DNA of 38,391 bases. Origin: Deltaproteobacteria bacterium. Its GTDB lineage: Bacteria; Desulfobacterota; Desulfobaccia; Desulfobaccales; 0-14-0-80-60-11. Numbering within the stretch: position 1 is the stretch's first letter; the number at the start of each line of letters is the position of its first letter. Below are positions 1-7,952 of this stretch, piece after piece. The stretch spans positions 1 through 38,391 of the forward strand of contig JASEFS010000017.1 of NCBI GenBank assembly GCA_030018495.1, written 5' to 3'. The notes beneath the pieces are model-generated. The model saw only the letters and a list, made by a program, of their open reading frames with translations, made no database searches and had not been told where the DNA came from. The translations under genes were made by a program, and so were the position numbers.

Positions 1-180
1 GATTACCGCGTCGACAACTTCTTTGTCCATCTGCTCCGGCCGGGCCGGCCCGGCCATGAAGTGGCAGTGCTTGCACGACTGGTTGCAGCGCCAGCCAAGA
101 TTCACCTGCAGAATTTTTACCTCGACGGCCCGGAGCTCTTCATAGCCCAGGGTTTCGAGTTTCTTGGCAAAGGGAAGCAT
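1..180 (-). CDS. arsS: ArsS-like arsenosugar radical SAM protein, N-terminal fragment
   Basis: The window edge cuts this gene, leaving the first 60 codons. The fragment starts MLPFAKKLE and holds CNQSCKHC at residues 32-39, a CX3CX2C cluster that binds the radical-SAM [4Fe-4S]. The spacing and the following HFMAGPARPEQM stretch resemble ArsS, the enzyme proposed to attach the adenosyl-derived group in arsenosugar synthesis. It lies 11 bp downstream of a carboxymuconolactone-decarboxylase-fold protein on the same strand, which is the usual ArsS neighbour, so the two are probably cotranscribed. The C-terminal DUF3641 domain that would confirm the family lies outside the window, so the assignment rests on the N-terminus and the neighbour. 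Confidence 0.75.
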   Translation of the reverse strand, partial: MLPFAKKLETLGYEELRAVEVKILQVNLGWRCNQSCKHCHFMAGPARPEQMDKEVVDAVI

Positions 181-191
181 CACCGCTTGCC

Positions 192-524
192 TTATATGCT
201 GACCTTGTCAGCCACATTGTGCATCTGGATGCCGTGGACCAGGGCGGCGCCGCCTTTGATGGCCGCGGCCACGTGCACCGCCTCGGTCATCTCCTCCAGG
301 TTGGAGCCGCTTTCCAGGCAGGCGCGGGTGTAGGCGTCGATGCAGTAGGGGCACTGCACTGCATGGGCCACGGCCAGTGCCATCAGGGCCTTTTCCCGCA
401 CGCTCAAGGCGCCTTCGGCCATAACGCTCTGGTAGTAGTTCATAAAAATATCGTAGAGTTCAGGGCGATACTTGCCGATTTCCGGAAACCGCTCCAGGTC
501 CTGGTCTTCGTAGTAGGTGGTCAT
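192..524 (-). CDS. AhpD/CMD-fold protein of arsenosugar type
   Basis: A 110-residue protein of the carboxymuconolactone decarboxylase/AhpD fold. The motif QCPYCIDAYTRACLE at about residues 57-71 has the CX2C redox pair followed by acidic and basic residues, as in AhpD-like peroxidase proteins. The N-terminus (MTTYYEDQDLERFPEIGKY) and the end resemble the subfamily found next to arsS, annotated as arsenosugar-biosynthesis-associated peroxidase-like. Its chemical role there is not established. The ATG at 524 follows an AAGGAGG-type site at about 531-540. A heptamer repeat tract lies 23 bp upstream of the start. Confidence 0.8.
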   Translation of the reverse strand: MTTYYEDQDLERFPEIGKYRPELYDIFMNYYQSVMAEGALSVREKALMALAVAHAVQCPYCIDAYTRACLESGSNLEEMTEAVHVAAAIKGGAALVHGIQMHNVADKVSI

Positions 525-547
525 GGCAAAGGGGCCTCCTTAAGAAA

Positions 548-575
548 GGGGTCAGGGGTCAGGGGCCAGGGGTCA
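548..575. repeat. Heptamer tandem repeat (GGGGTCA x4)
   Basis: Four contiguous 7-bp units: GGGGTCA, GGGGTCA, GGGGCCA, GGGGTCA. The tract sits 23 bp upstream of the start of the minus-strand CMD gene. It is one of at least eleven 7-bp-period tracts in the window. Confidence 0.9.
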
Positions 576-721
576 GGCAGAGGCCATCTTAGGGTCATTA
601 ATGCCTTTAACCGAACTCCCTTCTGTTGAACCCTTTGGAGAAATCTTTACTTAATGGAAATAAGTACGATGGCGCCCAAAAACAAGAGACCAGGGCAAGG
701 GCAGGAAAAGTAAATCTAGCC

Positions 722-756
722 TGACCCTTGAACCCTGGTCCCTAATCCCCGGCCCC
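722..756. repeat. Degenerate heptamer repeat (TGACCCT-type x5)
   Basis: Five degenerate 7-bp units (TGACCCT, TGAACCC, TGGTCCC, TAATCCC, CGGCCCC). They are the reverse-complement relatives of the GGGGTCA tract at 548-575, and lie 6 bp beyond the stop codon of the GAF gene. Together the two tracts frame the 238-bp gap between the minus-strand genes. The rest of that gap shows no gene. Confidence 0.75.
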
Positions 757-762
757 TGCTTT

Positions 763-1833
763 TTAGATTCCTCGGGTAAAGCCGGTGAAACGGTAGAGAT
801 CGCCCATGAGTTCCTCGTATTCGCCCTTGAGTTTTTGGTACAGGCGGGCATTCTCCATGGCCAAGGCGGCCTGTTCCGCCAAAGACGACATGAAGGTGAT
901 TTCGTCGTCGGAAAAATCCCGCCGCTCCTTGGTGTAAAGGCGCATGACGCCGATCACTTTGCCTTTAAGCGCGATGGGCACGGACAGGATGGACTTGATG
1001 CCCTCTTCTTCCATCTCTTTGGGGTAAACCGCGGTGGGGTCCTGGGCCACATCGTAGACGGACACGGCCTTGCCCGTCATGACTTCGGTGATGGACCGGT
1101 CCGCGCCCACCGGCCCTTTGGTGATATACCGGTCAGAAAGACCGTAGGAAGCAACCAGCTCCATTTGCTGCCGCTTCTCGTCCAGGAGGCGCACCGCCGC
1201 GGCCTTGATGTCCAGCGCGGTGGTGGCGGTTTTCACCAGCAACTGCAGCACTTTCTTGACATCCAGGGCGGAGTTGACGGCCTTGGACACCTCCAGCAGG
1301 CCTTTGAGAAAGTTAAGCTCACGGATGCGGGCCTCGTACATCTGGGCGTTGGCGATCGCTTGGGCCCCCATTTCCGCCACCGCGCAGGCGAAATCGACCT
1401 CATCCATGGTGAATTCCCGGGGCTCTGAGGTCAGCAGGCGCATCACCCCGATTACCTGCCCCTTGGACAACATGGGGATGGCCACCAGGGTGGCGATGCC
1501 CTCCTCCTTGGCCTGTTGAGGATATTGAATGCGAGGGTCGCTGGTGGCGTCGTAGATAGCCACGGGCCGGCCGGCCAGGGCCTCGGAAATGCTCCGGTCC
1601 ATATCCACCGGGCCTTTGTTCAGGTATTTTTCGCTCAAACCCACTGCGGCCACCAGTTCCAGGGTCTTGGTCTTGGGGTTGACCAGGCGGATGGTGGCGC
1701 CTTTGAGGCTCATGACTTCGGTGATTTGCCGCACGATAGTATCCAGGATTTCCGTCACGGCCAGCGTCGACCCCAGGGCCTTGCTGATCTCCTGAAAGCT
1801 GCGGAGATACATGCGCTCCTTAAAGGACATCAT
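763..1833 (-). CDS. Tandem GAF-domain sensor protein
   Basis: A protein of 356 residues built from two GAF domains (about 20-165 and 195-340) joined by a helical linker. The two halves are internally similar: GLSEKYLNKGPVDMDRSI in the first matches GLSDRYITKGPVGADRSI in the second, and both end in a VIGVMRL strand. GAF domains bind small ligands or chromophores. No kinase, cyclase or HTH output domain is present, so the protein must pass its signal to a partner, which is not visible here. The longest frame opens with TTG at 1839, but a GGAGG at 1841-1845 lies 7 nt before the ATG at 1833, so that start is preferred. Function is otherwise unknown. Confidence 0.85.
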   Translation of the reverse strand: MMSFKERMYLRSFQEISKALGSTLAVTEILDTIVRQITEVMSLKGATIRLVNPKTKTLELVAAVGLSEKYLNKGPVDMDRSISEALAGRPVAIYDATSDPRIQYPQQAKEEGIATLVAIPMLSKGQVIGVMRLLTSEPREFTMDEVDFACAVAEMGAQAIANAQMYEARIRELNFLKGLLEVSKAVNSALDVKKVLQLLVKTATTALDIKAAAVRLLDEKRQQMELVASYGLSDRYITKGPVGADRSITEVMTGKAVSVYDVAQDPTAVYPKEMEEEGIKSILSVPIALKGKVIGVMRLYTKERRDFSDDEITFMSSLAEQAALAMENARLYQKLKGEYEELMGDLYRFTGFTRGI

Positions 1834-2050
1834 ATGCAACCCTCCTTATCCCTTGTGTAAGAGAATATATCGCGTCTGCAATCATTTTCATAGGGCCAGC
1901 TTACACTTTCTTTGCATTGCTGCTTATTCCGGCGAGTATTTTCGAGGTTTCTTTTTCCAAGTTTTTCAAAGGGTTCAAGCTGCTTAAATTTACTTTCCCG
2001 TGGTCTTGCCCGCCACGCTTGCAGATTTTTGTGGTATAAAAGCCCTGAAG

Positions 2051-3532
2051 ATGGAATTCAAACCTTTATATTTCGGCGACCGGCTGCATATTATCAATCC
2101 GCACGGAGTCATCGGCGTGGTGACCCTGTGGTCAAGGCCTGAGTTTGTCATCGAACGCTTCCGGGAGGCGGGGGTTGACTTGGACCCGAATACCAGCCCC
2201 ATTGCGGTGTTCGGCACCCTCTATGGCAACGGCTTAAGGGAGATGCTCAGGAATCTGCTCTATAACCCCCAAATTCAGGTCCTGCTGATCTGCGGGCATG
2301 ACCGGTCGGGTTCCGCTTTCGAACTCCAAAGTTTTTTTCAGGGCAATTTAGAACCCGCGGAGTGCACCCTGTCATGCTACAAGCCTCCCGAAGGAATCGA
2401 GCGGGTAGGGATTCTGCGCCTTGCTGACACCCAGCGGCTCATTGATGACCTGGTCAAGCCGGACAAGTTCAAGTTTTATCCTGAGTTACCCCGCATCGTG
2501 TCCCTGCCCGATCCCCAAAAAGATGGCGCAGCGGCAGGCATCAGGGAATTTTTTGCGGGCTTTGTCCACCAACCGCGCCTGGTCGGTGAAGAAGACCGCC
2601 GCGCTATTCCTTTGCCGGAAGTCGAAGTACAGTATTTCCCAAGCAACCCGCTGGGCCATCAGATTGTGGCTGAAAGGCCGCTGGATGCCTGGGTGGAGCT
2701 GCTTTTCCGGCTCACCCGCTTCGGCAGGCCGGTGGCCTTGGCAAAAGGCGAGAGAATTGAACTGCAAAATGTCAAGGTGGTGGTGGAGAAACCGGAGCGG
2801 GAGTCCCTTCAGCGGATCGCCTGGTTGAACCTGGACCAGAAAAAGCTGCTGGACTATTTCAAAAATTTTCTCAAAGGCGAGCTGCGTGCGGATGAAACCT
2901 ATAATTACGGCCATCGCTTAAGAAGGTATTTCGACCTGGACGCGGTGGAGGTCCTGGCCGCCCGGCTGCAAAACGACCCCGAAGACCGCAAGGCCTATTT
3001 CACCCTGTGGGACAACCGCCGGGACCTCACGGCCAGGGAAAGCCGGCCCTGCTTCGTGTCGGTGTTTTTTCGCAAGTTGGCGGATAAGTTGGCATTGACG
3101 GCTACCTTCCGCACTCATAATGCCATGGACGCCTGGCTGATGAACCTTTACGGCCTGATGGCGCTGCAAGGGGAGGTGGCGAAGCGGGCGGGCATGGCGC
3201 CCGGCCCCATTACGGTATTCAGCCACTCCATCAGCGTCGACCCGCGGGAATTGGATCGGGCGTTGGCGGTGGTGGCAAAGCGCAAGTGGAAAATGCACCT
3301 GGACCCGCAGGGCTACTTCCGGGTGACCTTGGACGGAGACGAAATTTTGGCGGAGCACCGCTTCGGGGACGTGACCTTGAAGGAGTACCGGGGGCGGACC
3401 GCAGTGGCCGTGCAGCACCAGATCGCCCGGGACCTGGCTATCTCGGACATTAACCACGGCATGTATCTGGGGAGGCAGCTGGCGAAAGCGGAAGCGGCGT
3501 TGAAAGAGGGGAAGGAATTTGTGCAGGATTGA
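2051..3532 (+). CDS. MtrA-like / thymidylate-synthase-like / DUF4346 protein
   Basis: A 493-residue protein with three visible parts. Residues about 1-150 resemble the A subunit of tetrahydromethanopterin S-methyltransferase (GTLYGNGL, LLICGHDRSGS). Residues about 205-395 resemble the archaeal-type thymidylate synthase fold: RPLDAWVELLFRLTRFGR, then RPCFVSVFF with candidate nucleophile Cys334, then FRTHNAMDAWLMNLYGL where classical enzymes have the FRSHD signature. The C-terminus (about 405-493; LAEHRFGD, HGMYLGRQLAKAEAALKEG) matches the DUF4346 module known from cyanobacterial and archaeal relatives. It may make dTMP from an unusual C1 carrier or only share the fold. The ATG at 2051 is preferred over the GTG at 2000 because similarity begins there, although no clear ribosome site precedes it. 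Confidence 0.75.
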   Translation: MEFKPLYFGDRLHIINPHGVIGVVTLWSRPEFVIERFREAGVDLDPNTSPIAVFGTLYGNGLREMLRNLLYNPQIQVLLICGHDRSGSAFELQSFFQGNLEPAECTLSCYKPPEGIERVGILRLADTQRLIDDLVKPDKFKFYPELPRIVSLPDPQKDGAAAGIREFFAGFVHQPRLVGEEDRRAIPLPEVEVQYFPSNPLGHQIVAERPLDAWVELLFRLTRFGRPVALAKGERIELQNVKVVVEKPERESLQRIAWLNLDQKKLLDYFKNFLKGELRADETYNYGHRLRRYFDLDAVEVLAARLQNDPEDRKAYFTLWDNRRDLTARESRPCFVSVFFRKLADKLALTATFRTHNAMDAWLMNLYGLMALQGEVAKRAGMAPGPITVFSHSISVDPRELDRALAVVAKRKWKMHLDPQGYFRVTLDGDEILAEHRFGDVTLKEYRGRTAVAVQHQIARDLAISDINHGMYLGRQLAKAEAALKEGKEFVQD

Positions 3533-3560
3533 TTAATGCCGGGCATCCTGCCCGTGCCGG

Positions 3561-3581
3561 GGCGGGGCTGGAAGCCCCGCC
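3561..3581. repeat. GC-rich palindrome downstream of the TS-like gene
   Basis: A perfect 8-bp stem GGCGGGGC / GCCCCGCC closes on a TGGAA loop 29 bp after the stop codon. A smaller GGGC-ATCCT-GCCC hairpin lies just before it. There is no U-run, so it is a REP-like palindrome or a Rho-type 3' end rather than a classical terminator. Confidence 0.7.
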
Positions 3582-3642
3582 TATCGATGGTCCAAGCTGG
3601 CGACGCCATTTTCGTTATCTTCTTTAGCCGGTCAGGTCTGAT

Positions 3643-4422
3643 TTGAATATCACTGATAGAAAAAAAGACAGTAATCTGCCAAGCGATCTTTTCCTTATCG
3701 GCACGGTGCACGGCGACCCGCGGGGTTATGAGCGGGCTGTGAGGCTTTTGGAATACCTGCGCCCTGACATTGTCACCGTGGAGATCAGCCCCTTTTCGGT
3801 GCGCTACCGCGCCGCGCACCAGGACCGCTGGCGGCGGCTCTTTGCCGCGGCTCTGGCCGCACTGCCGCCGGAAGCCGGGGAGCATCCTGCCATCCGGCAG
3901 GTGGCGGCCCGCATCGACATGCCCTTTGAATGGCTGGCGGCCTATGCCTATGGCCGTGAATATGGCGCGCGCTGGCAGGCCATAGACCTGAGCGGCCCGG
4001 CCCGGGAGCACTTGCCCCGGTATGCCGGCGAACTGCTTAATCCGGAAAATCTCCGGCAATTGCTGGAATCGGACGGGCGCCCTCTGGAGGAGCAGGCCGC
4101 GGCGGCCTATCGTCGGGCGCGGCTAAGCGACAGGCAACCATTGTGGCGGGTGCCTGGAAGAGATAACGGCATGACGCGGCTTAGGGAGCGCACCATGGCG
4201 GCCCGCCTGCGCAAGCTGGCCCGCCGGGGCCGGCGCGTGGCCCACCTGGGGGGCTGGGAGCATGTGGCCTCCTGGGCGGACGGGGGCGGTTTGTATGAAT
4301 TGCTCCGGGATCTACAGCCGCAACGCTTGTTTTTGGATGAGGCCGACAAGGAGCCCGGCCTGACGGGAATCTGGCCAACTGCTGCAATCGCCGCCGGGGG
4401 CGGCGGCGCTACACGCTCCTAA
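3643..4422 (+). CDS. TraB/PrgY-like (ChaN/Ere-fold) protein
   Basis: A 259-residue protein whose N-terminus reads FLIGTVHGDPRGYER, then LRPDIVTVEISPFSVRYR. This is the GT.H...(S/D) and E pattern of the TraB/PrgY/GumN and ChaN-like families, putative metal-dependent hydrolases of unknown substrate. A second conserved block, VAHLGGWEHV (about 209-218), carries the family's C-terminal His. There is no membrane segment, unlike long PrgY proteins. The only in-frame start after the upstream stop (TAG at 3625) is TTG at 3643, with a weak AGG before it. The last 18 residues (AAIAAGGGGATRS) are low-complexity and GC-rich and may come from an invading palindrome. No function is assigned. Confidence 0.6.
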   Translation: MNITDRKKDSNLPSDLFLIGTVHGDPRGYERAVRLLEYLRPDIVTVEISPFSVRYRAAHQDRWRRLFAAALAALPPEAGEHPAIRQVAARIDMPFEWLAAYAYGREYGARWQAIDLSGPAREHLPRYAGELLNPENLRQLLESDGRPLEEQAAAAYRRARLSDRQPLWRVPGRDNGMTRLRERTMAARLRKLARRGRRVAHLGGWEHVASWADGGGLYELLRDLQPQRLFLDEADKEPGLTGIWPTAAIAAGGGGATRS

Positions 4423-4466
4423 TAGTAACGAAAGGCGGACACGGAGGCCCACCCCAGCGCTTGGTT

Positions 4467-4496
4467 GCTTAAAGCTTAAAGCTTACAGCTTAAAGC
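4467..4496. repeat. Heptamer tandem repeat (GCTTAAA x4)
   Basis: Units GCTTAAA, GCTTAAA, GCTTACA, GCTTAAA plus GC, ending 18 bp before the start codon of the hydrolase at 4515. It therefore lies in the leader of that gene. The segment just before it (4440-4455, CACGGAGGCCCACCCC) recurs at about 25395. Confidence 0.9.
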
Positions 4497-4514
4497 CTAT
4501 ACCTGGAGCCCGGT

Positions 4515-5183
4515 ATGGAAAGCCGCACGATTTTTCTTCCTTTCGGTCCGGACCGGCAGATTCGGGCAGTTCTCGGGCTGCCCGAAAGCCCCACCATGGA
4601 TGCGGTCCTGATCCTGGGCCACGGGGCCAACAACACCCTGGATCATCCGGTTATAGCCGGGGTCAGTGGGCGCCTGGTCCGTGAGGGCGTGGTGACGGTG
4701 CGCTTCAACTTTCCTTATGCCGAAGAGGGGCGCAAGAGGCCCGACCCGGACAACGTCCTGGAAAACGTCCTGGCTCTGGTCATGGAGCATGTGGCCGGAC
4801 ACGAGGATTTTCGCGGGCTGCAGATCTTTGCGGGGGGCAAGTCCATGGGCGCCCGGATTGCGGCGCAGTTGGTAGCCAAAGGCACCGGAGCGAGCGGCTT
4901 GGTTTTTTTAGGATATCCGCTGCATCCCCCCGGCAAACCCGAAACTTTGAGGGACAAACCTCTTTACGATCTACCATGTCCGGCCTTGTTTATCGAAGGG
5001 AGCCGGGACCCCTTCTGCCGATTTGACCGGCTGGGGGAAGTATTGGCGAACATGCAGGTCAGGACTGATGTCCACGTCCTGCCAGGCCTGGGGCACTCCT
5101 TCGAGGCGGGCAGAGGAACCGTGACTTCGGAAACGCTGGACGAAGTCAGCCGGGTCATCGTGGCCTGGATGGAAAGTTTGTAA
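4515..5183 (+). CDS. KANL3/Tex30-like alpha/beta hydrolase
   Basis: A 222-residue cytosolic alpha/beta hydrolase. The oxyanion region ILGHGANNTLDHP is followed by the nucleophile elbow GKSMGAR (Ser about 113), the acid in IEGSRDPF (about 165-172) and the catalytic His in GLGHSFE (about 196). The GHGANN signature and compact size fit the KANL3/Tex30-like dienelactone-hydrolase group, whose bacterial members have no known substrate. The ATG at 4515 is preceded by a GGAGCCCGGT leader that is only a fair ribosome site. Heptamer repeats bracket the gene, 18 bp before the start and 2 bp after the stop. Confidence 0.8.
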   Translation: MESRTIFLPFGPDRQIRAVLGLPESPTMDAVLILGHGANNTLDHPVIAGVSGRLVREGVVTVRFNFPYAEEGRKRPDPDNVLENVLALVMEHVAGHEDFRGLQIFAGGKSMGARIAAQLVAKGTGASGLVFLGYPLHPPGKPETLRDKPLYDLPCPALFIEGSRDPFCRFDRLGEVLANMQVRTDVHVLPGLGHSFEAGRGTVTSETLDEVSRVIVAWMESL

Positions 5184-5185
5184 GT

Positions 5186-5227
5186 AGCTGTCAGCTTCCA
5201 GCCAGCGGCTATCAGCCATCAGCTTTT
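5186..5227. repeat. Degenerate heptamer repeat (AGCTRTC-type x6)
   Basis: Six imperfect 7-bp units: AGCTGTC, AGCTTCC, AGCCAGC, GGCTATC, AGCCATC, AGCTTTT. They begin 2 bp after the stop codon of the upstream hydrolase. The core AGCY at each unit start is constant in five of six units. Confidence 0.7.
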
Positions 5228-5374
5228 TGAGAAAGTAAACATGCTGAAACGGCTCCGTCTTGCCATATTAAAGATAAAAGAATAAAAGTTAATAATCGGA
5301 ACCAAAGGATTAAGAACTTAAGGCTGCAGATTATCAGCGCAAATACACAGTGTGCAGGGCACGCCCTTATTCCA

Positions 5375-5400
5375 AAAGCTGAAAGCTGACGGCTGAAAGC
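5375..5400. repeat. Heptamer repeat (AAAGCTG x3.7) abutting a start codon
   Basis: Units AAAGCTG, AAAGCTG, ACGGCTG and a partial AAAGC, ending 5 bp before the ATG of the NtrC-type regulator. The tract occupies the place of the ribosome-binding site, and no GGAG-like motif is seen between it and the ATG. The rest of the 222-bp gap (5184-5405) is AT-rich in its middle and shows no gene. Confidence 0.85.
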
Positions 5401-5405
5401 AAAAT

Positions 5406-6767
5406 ATGAGCATAATTCTTATCGTTGACGACGATACCCCTACCCGGGAGGCAATTGAGGCCGGGTTAAAGAAGACGGGGCATACCCTCATTTTGGCCGG
5501 CACCGGCAGCGAGGCCCTGGAGAAGGTGCGCAAACACCCGGTGGACCTGGCCATTATTGATTTGAAGCTGCCGGACATTTCGGGCACCGAACTGTTCGGC
5601 GCACTGCGGCTGCTGCGGCCGGAGGCGATAGCGGTGATGATTTCGGGCCACGCCACGGTGGACGAAGCCGTGAGCGCCCTGAAGCGCGGCATCTATGATT
5701 TCATCACCAAAGACTTCCGCATGCACGAATTGCGCAAGGTGGTGAACAAGGCCCTGGAAACCCAGCAGATTTTGGTGGAGAATCAGCGCCTGCGCCATGA
5801 GCTGGCGGAGCGGGCCCCCACCGGACGTCTCATCGGCAAAAGCCCGGCGCTGCTCAAACTGATTCAGATGGTGCAGCAGGTCGCCCCTATGAAGAGTACC
5901 ATACTCCTGAGCGGGGAAAGCGGGGTGGGCAAGGAATTGGTGGCCGAAGCCATCCACCTGGAGAGCCCCCGCAAAGACAAACCCCTGGTCAAGCTGAATT
6001 GCGGCGCTTTGCCCGAGGGTCTCATCGAGTCCGAGCTTTTCGGCCACGAAAAAGGGGCCTTCACCGGGGCCATTGCCCAGCGCAAAGGCCGTTTTGAATT
6101 AGCGGACACCGGCACGATTTTTTTGGATGAGATCAGCGAAATGCCTGTCTCCACCCAGGTGAAGCTGCTGCGCGTCCTGCAGGAGGGGGAGTTCGAGAGG
6201 GTAGGGGGGACCCAGACCTTGAAGGTGGACGTGCGGGTTATTGCGGCCAGCAATATCGATCTGGAACAGGCCGTGGCCGCCAAGCGCTTCCGCAAGGATT
6301 TGTATTACCGCCTCAACGTCATTTGCCTGGACATCCCGCCGCTTAGGGAGCGGCGGGAGGACATCCCCATGCTGGCGCTCCACTTCCTGGACAAATTCTG
6401 CCGGGAAAACAACCGCCCCTTAAACGGCTTCAGCCCCGCGGCCATGACCGCGTTGAAGAATTATGACTGGCCGGGAAACGTGCGGGAACTGCAAAACGTG
6501 GTGGAGCGGGCCGTGGCCCTGAGCCAGAGCCACATGGTGGAGCTGGCCGACCTGCCGGACGAAATCCGCCAGCATTCCCCCGCGGACGATGTCATCGCCA
6601 TTCCGGTGGGCACCTCCATGGAGGAGATCGAACGGACGGCCATCATCCAGACCCTGCGCAAAACCGGCGGCGATAAGGAGCTCACGGCCCGCCTGCTGGG
6701 CATCGGCTTGGCCACCCTGTACCGCCGCTTAAAGGATATAGAGGCCAAGGAGACGGAAACCGGATAA
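5406..6767 (+). CDS. NtrC-family sigma-54-dependent response regulator
   Basis: A 453-residue protein in the order receiver, AAA+, Fis-type HTH. The receiver (1-120) has the acidic triad DDD 8-10, phosphoacceptor Asp52 (IIDLKLPD), Ser80 and Lys102 (ITKDF where ITKPF is usual). The AAA+ core has Walker A GESGVGKE (170-177), the sigma-54 contact loop GAFTGA (218-223) and Walker B TIFLDEI (237-243). The HTH lies at about 410-447 (ELTARLLGIGLATLYRRL). All catalytic motifs are intact, so it should drive open-complex formation at sigma-54 promoters after phosphorylation. No partner histidine kinase is nearby. Heptamer repeats end 5 bp before the ATG and restart 4 bp after the stop. Confidence 0.95.
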   Translation: MSIILIVDDDTPTREAIEAGLKKTGHTLILAGTGSEALEKVRKHPVDLAIIDLKLPDISGTELFGALRLLRPEAIAVMISGHATVDEAVSALKRGIYDFITKDFRMHELRKVVNKALETQQILVENQRLRHELAERAPTGRLIGKSPALLKLIQMVQQVAPMKSTILLSGESGVGKELVAEAIHLESPRKDKPLVKLNCGALPEGLIESELFGHEKGAFTGAIAQRKGRFELADTGTIFLDEISEMPVSTQVKLLRVLQEGEFERVGGTQTLKVDVRVIAASNIDLEQAVAAKRFRKDLYYRLNVICLDIPPLRERREDIPMLALHFLDKFCRENNRPLNGFSPAAMTALKNYDWPGNVRELQNVVERAVALSQSHMVELADLPDEIRQHSPADDVIAIPVGTSMEEIERTAIIQTLRKTGGDKELTARLLGIGLATLYRRLKDIEAKETETG

Positions 6768-6771
6768 AGAC

Positions 6772-6801
6772 GGTTTTCAGTTTTCAGTTTTCGGTTTTCG
6801 G
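6772..6801. repeat. Heptamer tandem repeat (GTTTTCA/GTTTTCG x4)
   Basis: The tract starts 4 bp after the stop of the NtrC-type gene and reads GTTTTCA, GTTTTCA, GTTTTCG, GTTTTCG. The same unit family recurs at 34834-34868 and, as its complement AAAACCG, inside the coding sequence at 25475-25509. Confidence 0.9.
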
Positions 6802-6862
6802 TAAAAAGGTAAAAGCGTCGTTACATGAACTTCGAAAGCATCTTCTACAGAAAAGGCATGGC

Positions 6863-7741
6863 ATGTCCTACCTCACGTTCTTGGATCTGAAATACCGGCC
6901 GGTCAAGGAAGCGGAAGCGGTCATTCTGCCCGTACCGTATGAAGCCACTACCACCTACGGCTGCGGCGCCCGGGAAGCGCCGGACGCGGTGCTGGCCGCG
7001 TCCCGCCAGCTGGAGGAATGGGACGAGGAACTGAACCTGGACGTGAGCGCCAAGGTGCGGATCGCCACCGCGCCCCCCGTCACTCCCGAAGCCGCCGGCC
7101 CCCAGGCCATGCTGGACAAACTCAGGAAAACCGTGCAGCCCTGGATTGCGGAAGGCAAGCTCATTTTGGCCATCGGCGGCGAGCACACCGTGACCCTGGC
7201 CCTGGTGCAGGCGGCCCAGACCAAATATCCCGACCTGCACATCGTGGCCCTGGACGCGCACGCCGACTTCCGGGAGCGCTATGAGGGAAGCCCCTTGTCC
7301 CATGCCTGCACCTTGCGCCGGCTTTATGAGCTGGGGCGGCCCATGACGCTTCTGGGGGTGCGCAGCTTTTCAGAGGAGGAGCACAACTTCCTGTTTGTGG
7401 CCCCGCGTTTTACCATGTTTCAGGCCCGCACCCTGAACTCGCCGGAAGGCTGGGCCGCGGCCCTGGCCCACCTGGAAAAGATCAGCGGCCCGGTTTACCT
7501 GAGCATCGACGCGGATGTCCTGGACCCCGGCGTCATGCCCGGGGTGGGCACGCCGGAGCCAGGCGGCCTGAGCTATTACCAAGTGCTGGATATTATCCGG
7601 ACCCTATCGCAGCGGGGGCCGGTTATCGGAGTGGACCTGGTGGAATTGGCGCCCATTCCCGGGCACCGGGTGAGCGAATTTACCGCGGCCAGGATTATTT
7701 ATAAGACGCTGGGATATATTTACCGATTCGGGGGCAAGTGA
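6863..7741 (+). CDS. speB: Agmatinase-family ureohydrolase
   Basis: A 292-residue enzyme of the arginase/agmatinase family, expected to hydrolyse agmatine to putrescine and urea. All binuclear Mn ligands are visible: His108 in GGEHT, Asp131/His133/Asp135 in DAHADF, and Asp216/Asp218 in SIDADVLDP. Length is normal. The start at 6863 has AAAAGG about 7 nt upstream; an ATG five bases earlier is out of frame. Its polyamine-pathway partner speD is 12 kb away on the other strand, so no operon is implied. Other ureohydrolases (guanidinobutyrase, formimidoylglutamase) cannot be fully excluded from motifs alone. Confidence 0.9.
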   Translation: MSYLTFLDLKYRPVKEAEAVILPVPYEATTTYGCGAREAPDAVLAASRQLEEWDEELNLDVSAKVRIATAPPVTPEAAGPQAMLDKLRKTVQPWIAEGKLILAIGGEHTVTLALVQAAQTKYPDLHIVALDAHADFRERYEGSPLSHACTLRRLYELGRPMTLLGVRSFSEEEHNFLFVAPRFTMFQARTLNSPEGWAAALAHLEKISGPVYLSIDADVLDPGVMPGVGTPEPGGLSYYQVLDIIRTLSQRGPVIGVDLVELAPIPGHRVSEFTAARIIYKTLGYIYRFGGK

Positions 7742-7854
7742 TTTATAAGGATCTTAAATCCTGCTTCCCAAACTCCTGCTTTGTGAGAGAATTACTATAA
7801 TTTTAATAGGTTGTTATTATAATCATTCAAATCAGAGCTTGTGCCCTGAATTTG

Positions 7855-7880
7855 CGTTCCCAAGCAGGAGCTTGGGAACG
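7855..7880. repeat. Perfect palindrome CGTTCCCAAGC
   Basis: An 11-bp perfect inverted repeat, CGTTCCCAAGC / GCTTGGGAACG, around an AGGA loop. It lies between the convergent speB and DUF429 genes in a 211-bp gap with no other gene. It looks like a dispersed REP-type palindrome and could also stop transcription from either side. Confidence 0.8.
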
Positions 7881-7924
7881 AGAAAATAAATGGAATGCAG
7901 CGCGCCGTCCCCGGCGGCGAAAAA

Positions 7925-7949
7925 TAGCGCAGCCTAAAGGCTGCGGCTA
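7925..7949. repeat. Palindrome GCAGCC-TAAA-GGCTGC
   Basis: A short REP-like palindrome with stem GCAGCC / GGCTGC and TAAA loop inside TAGCGC...GCGGCTA. It ends 3 bp from the stop codon of the minus-strand DUF429 gene, so it probably forms the 3' end of that transcript. Confidence 0.7.
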
Positions 7950-7952
7950 TAT

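Noticed and set aside
2019-2040. A TTGCAG...TATAAA promoter-like pair just before the TS-like gene
   Set aside because: The spacing is only 10 bp, and the box is 10 bp from the ATG, so no canonical promoter can be claimed.
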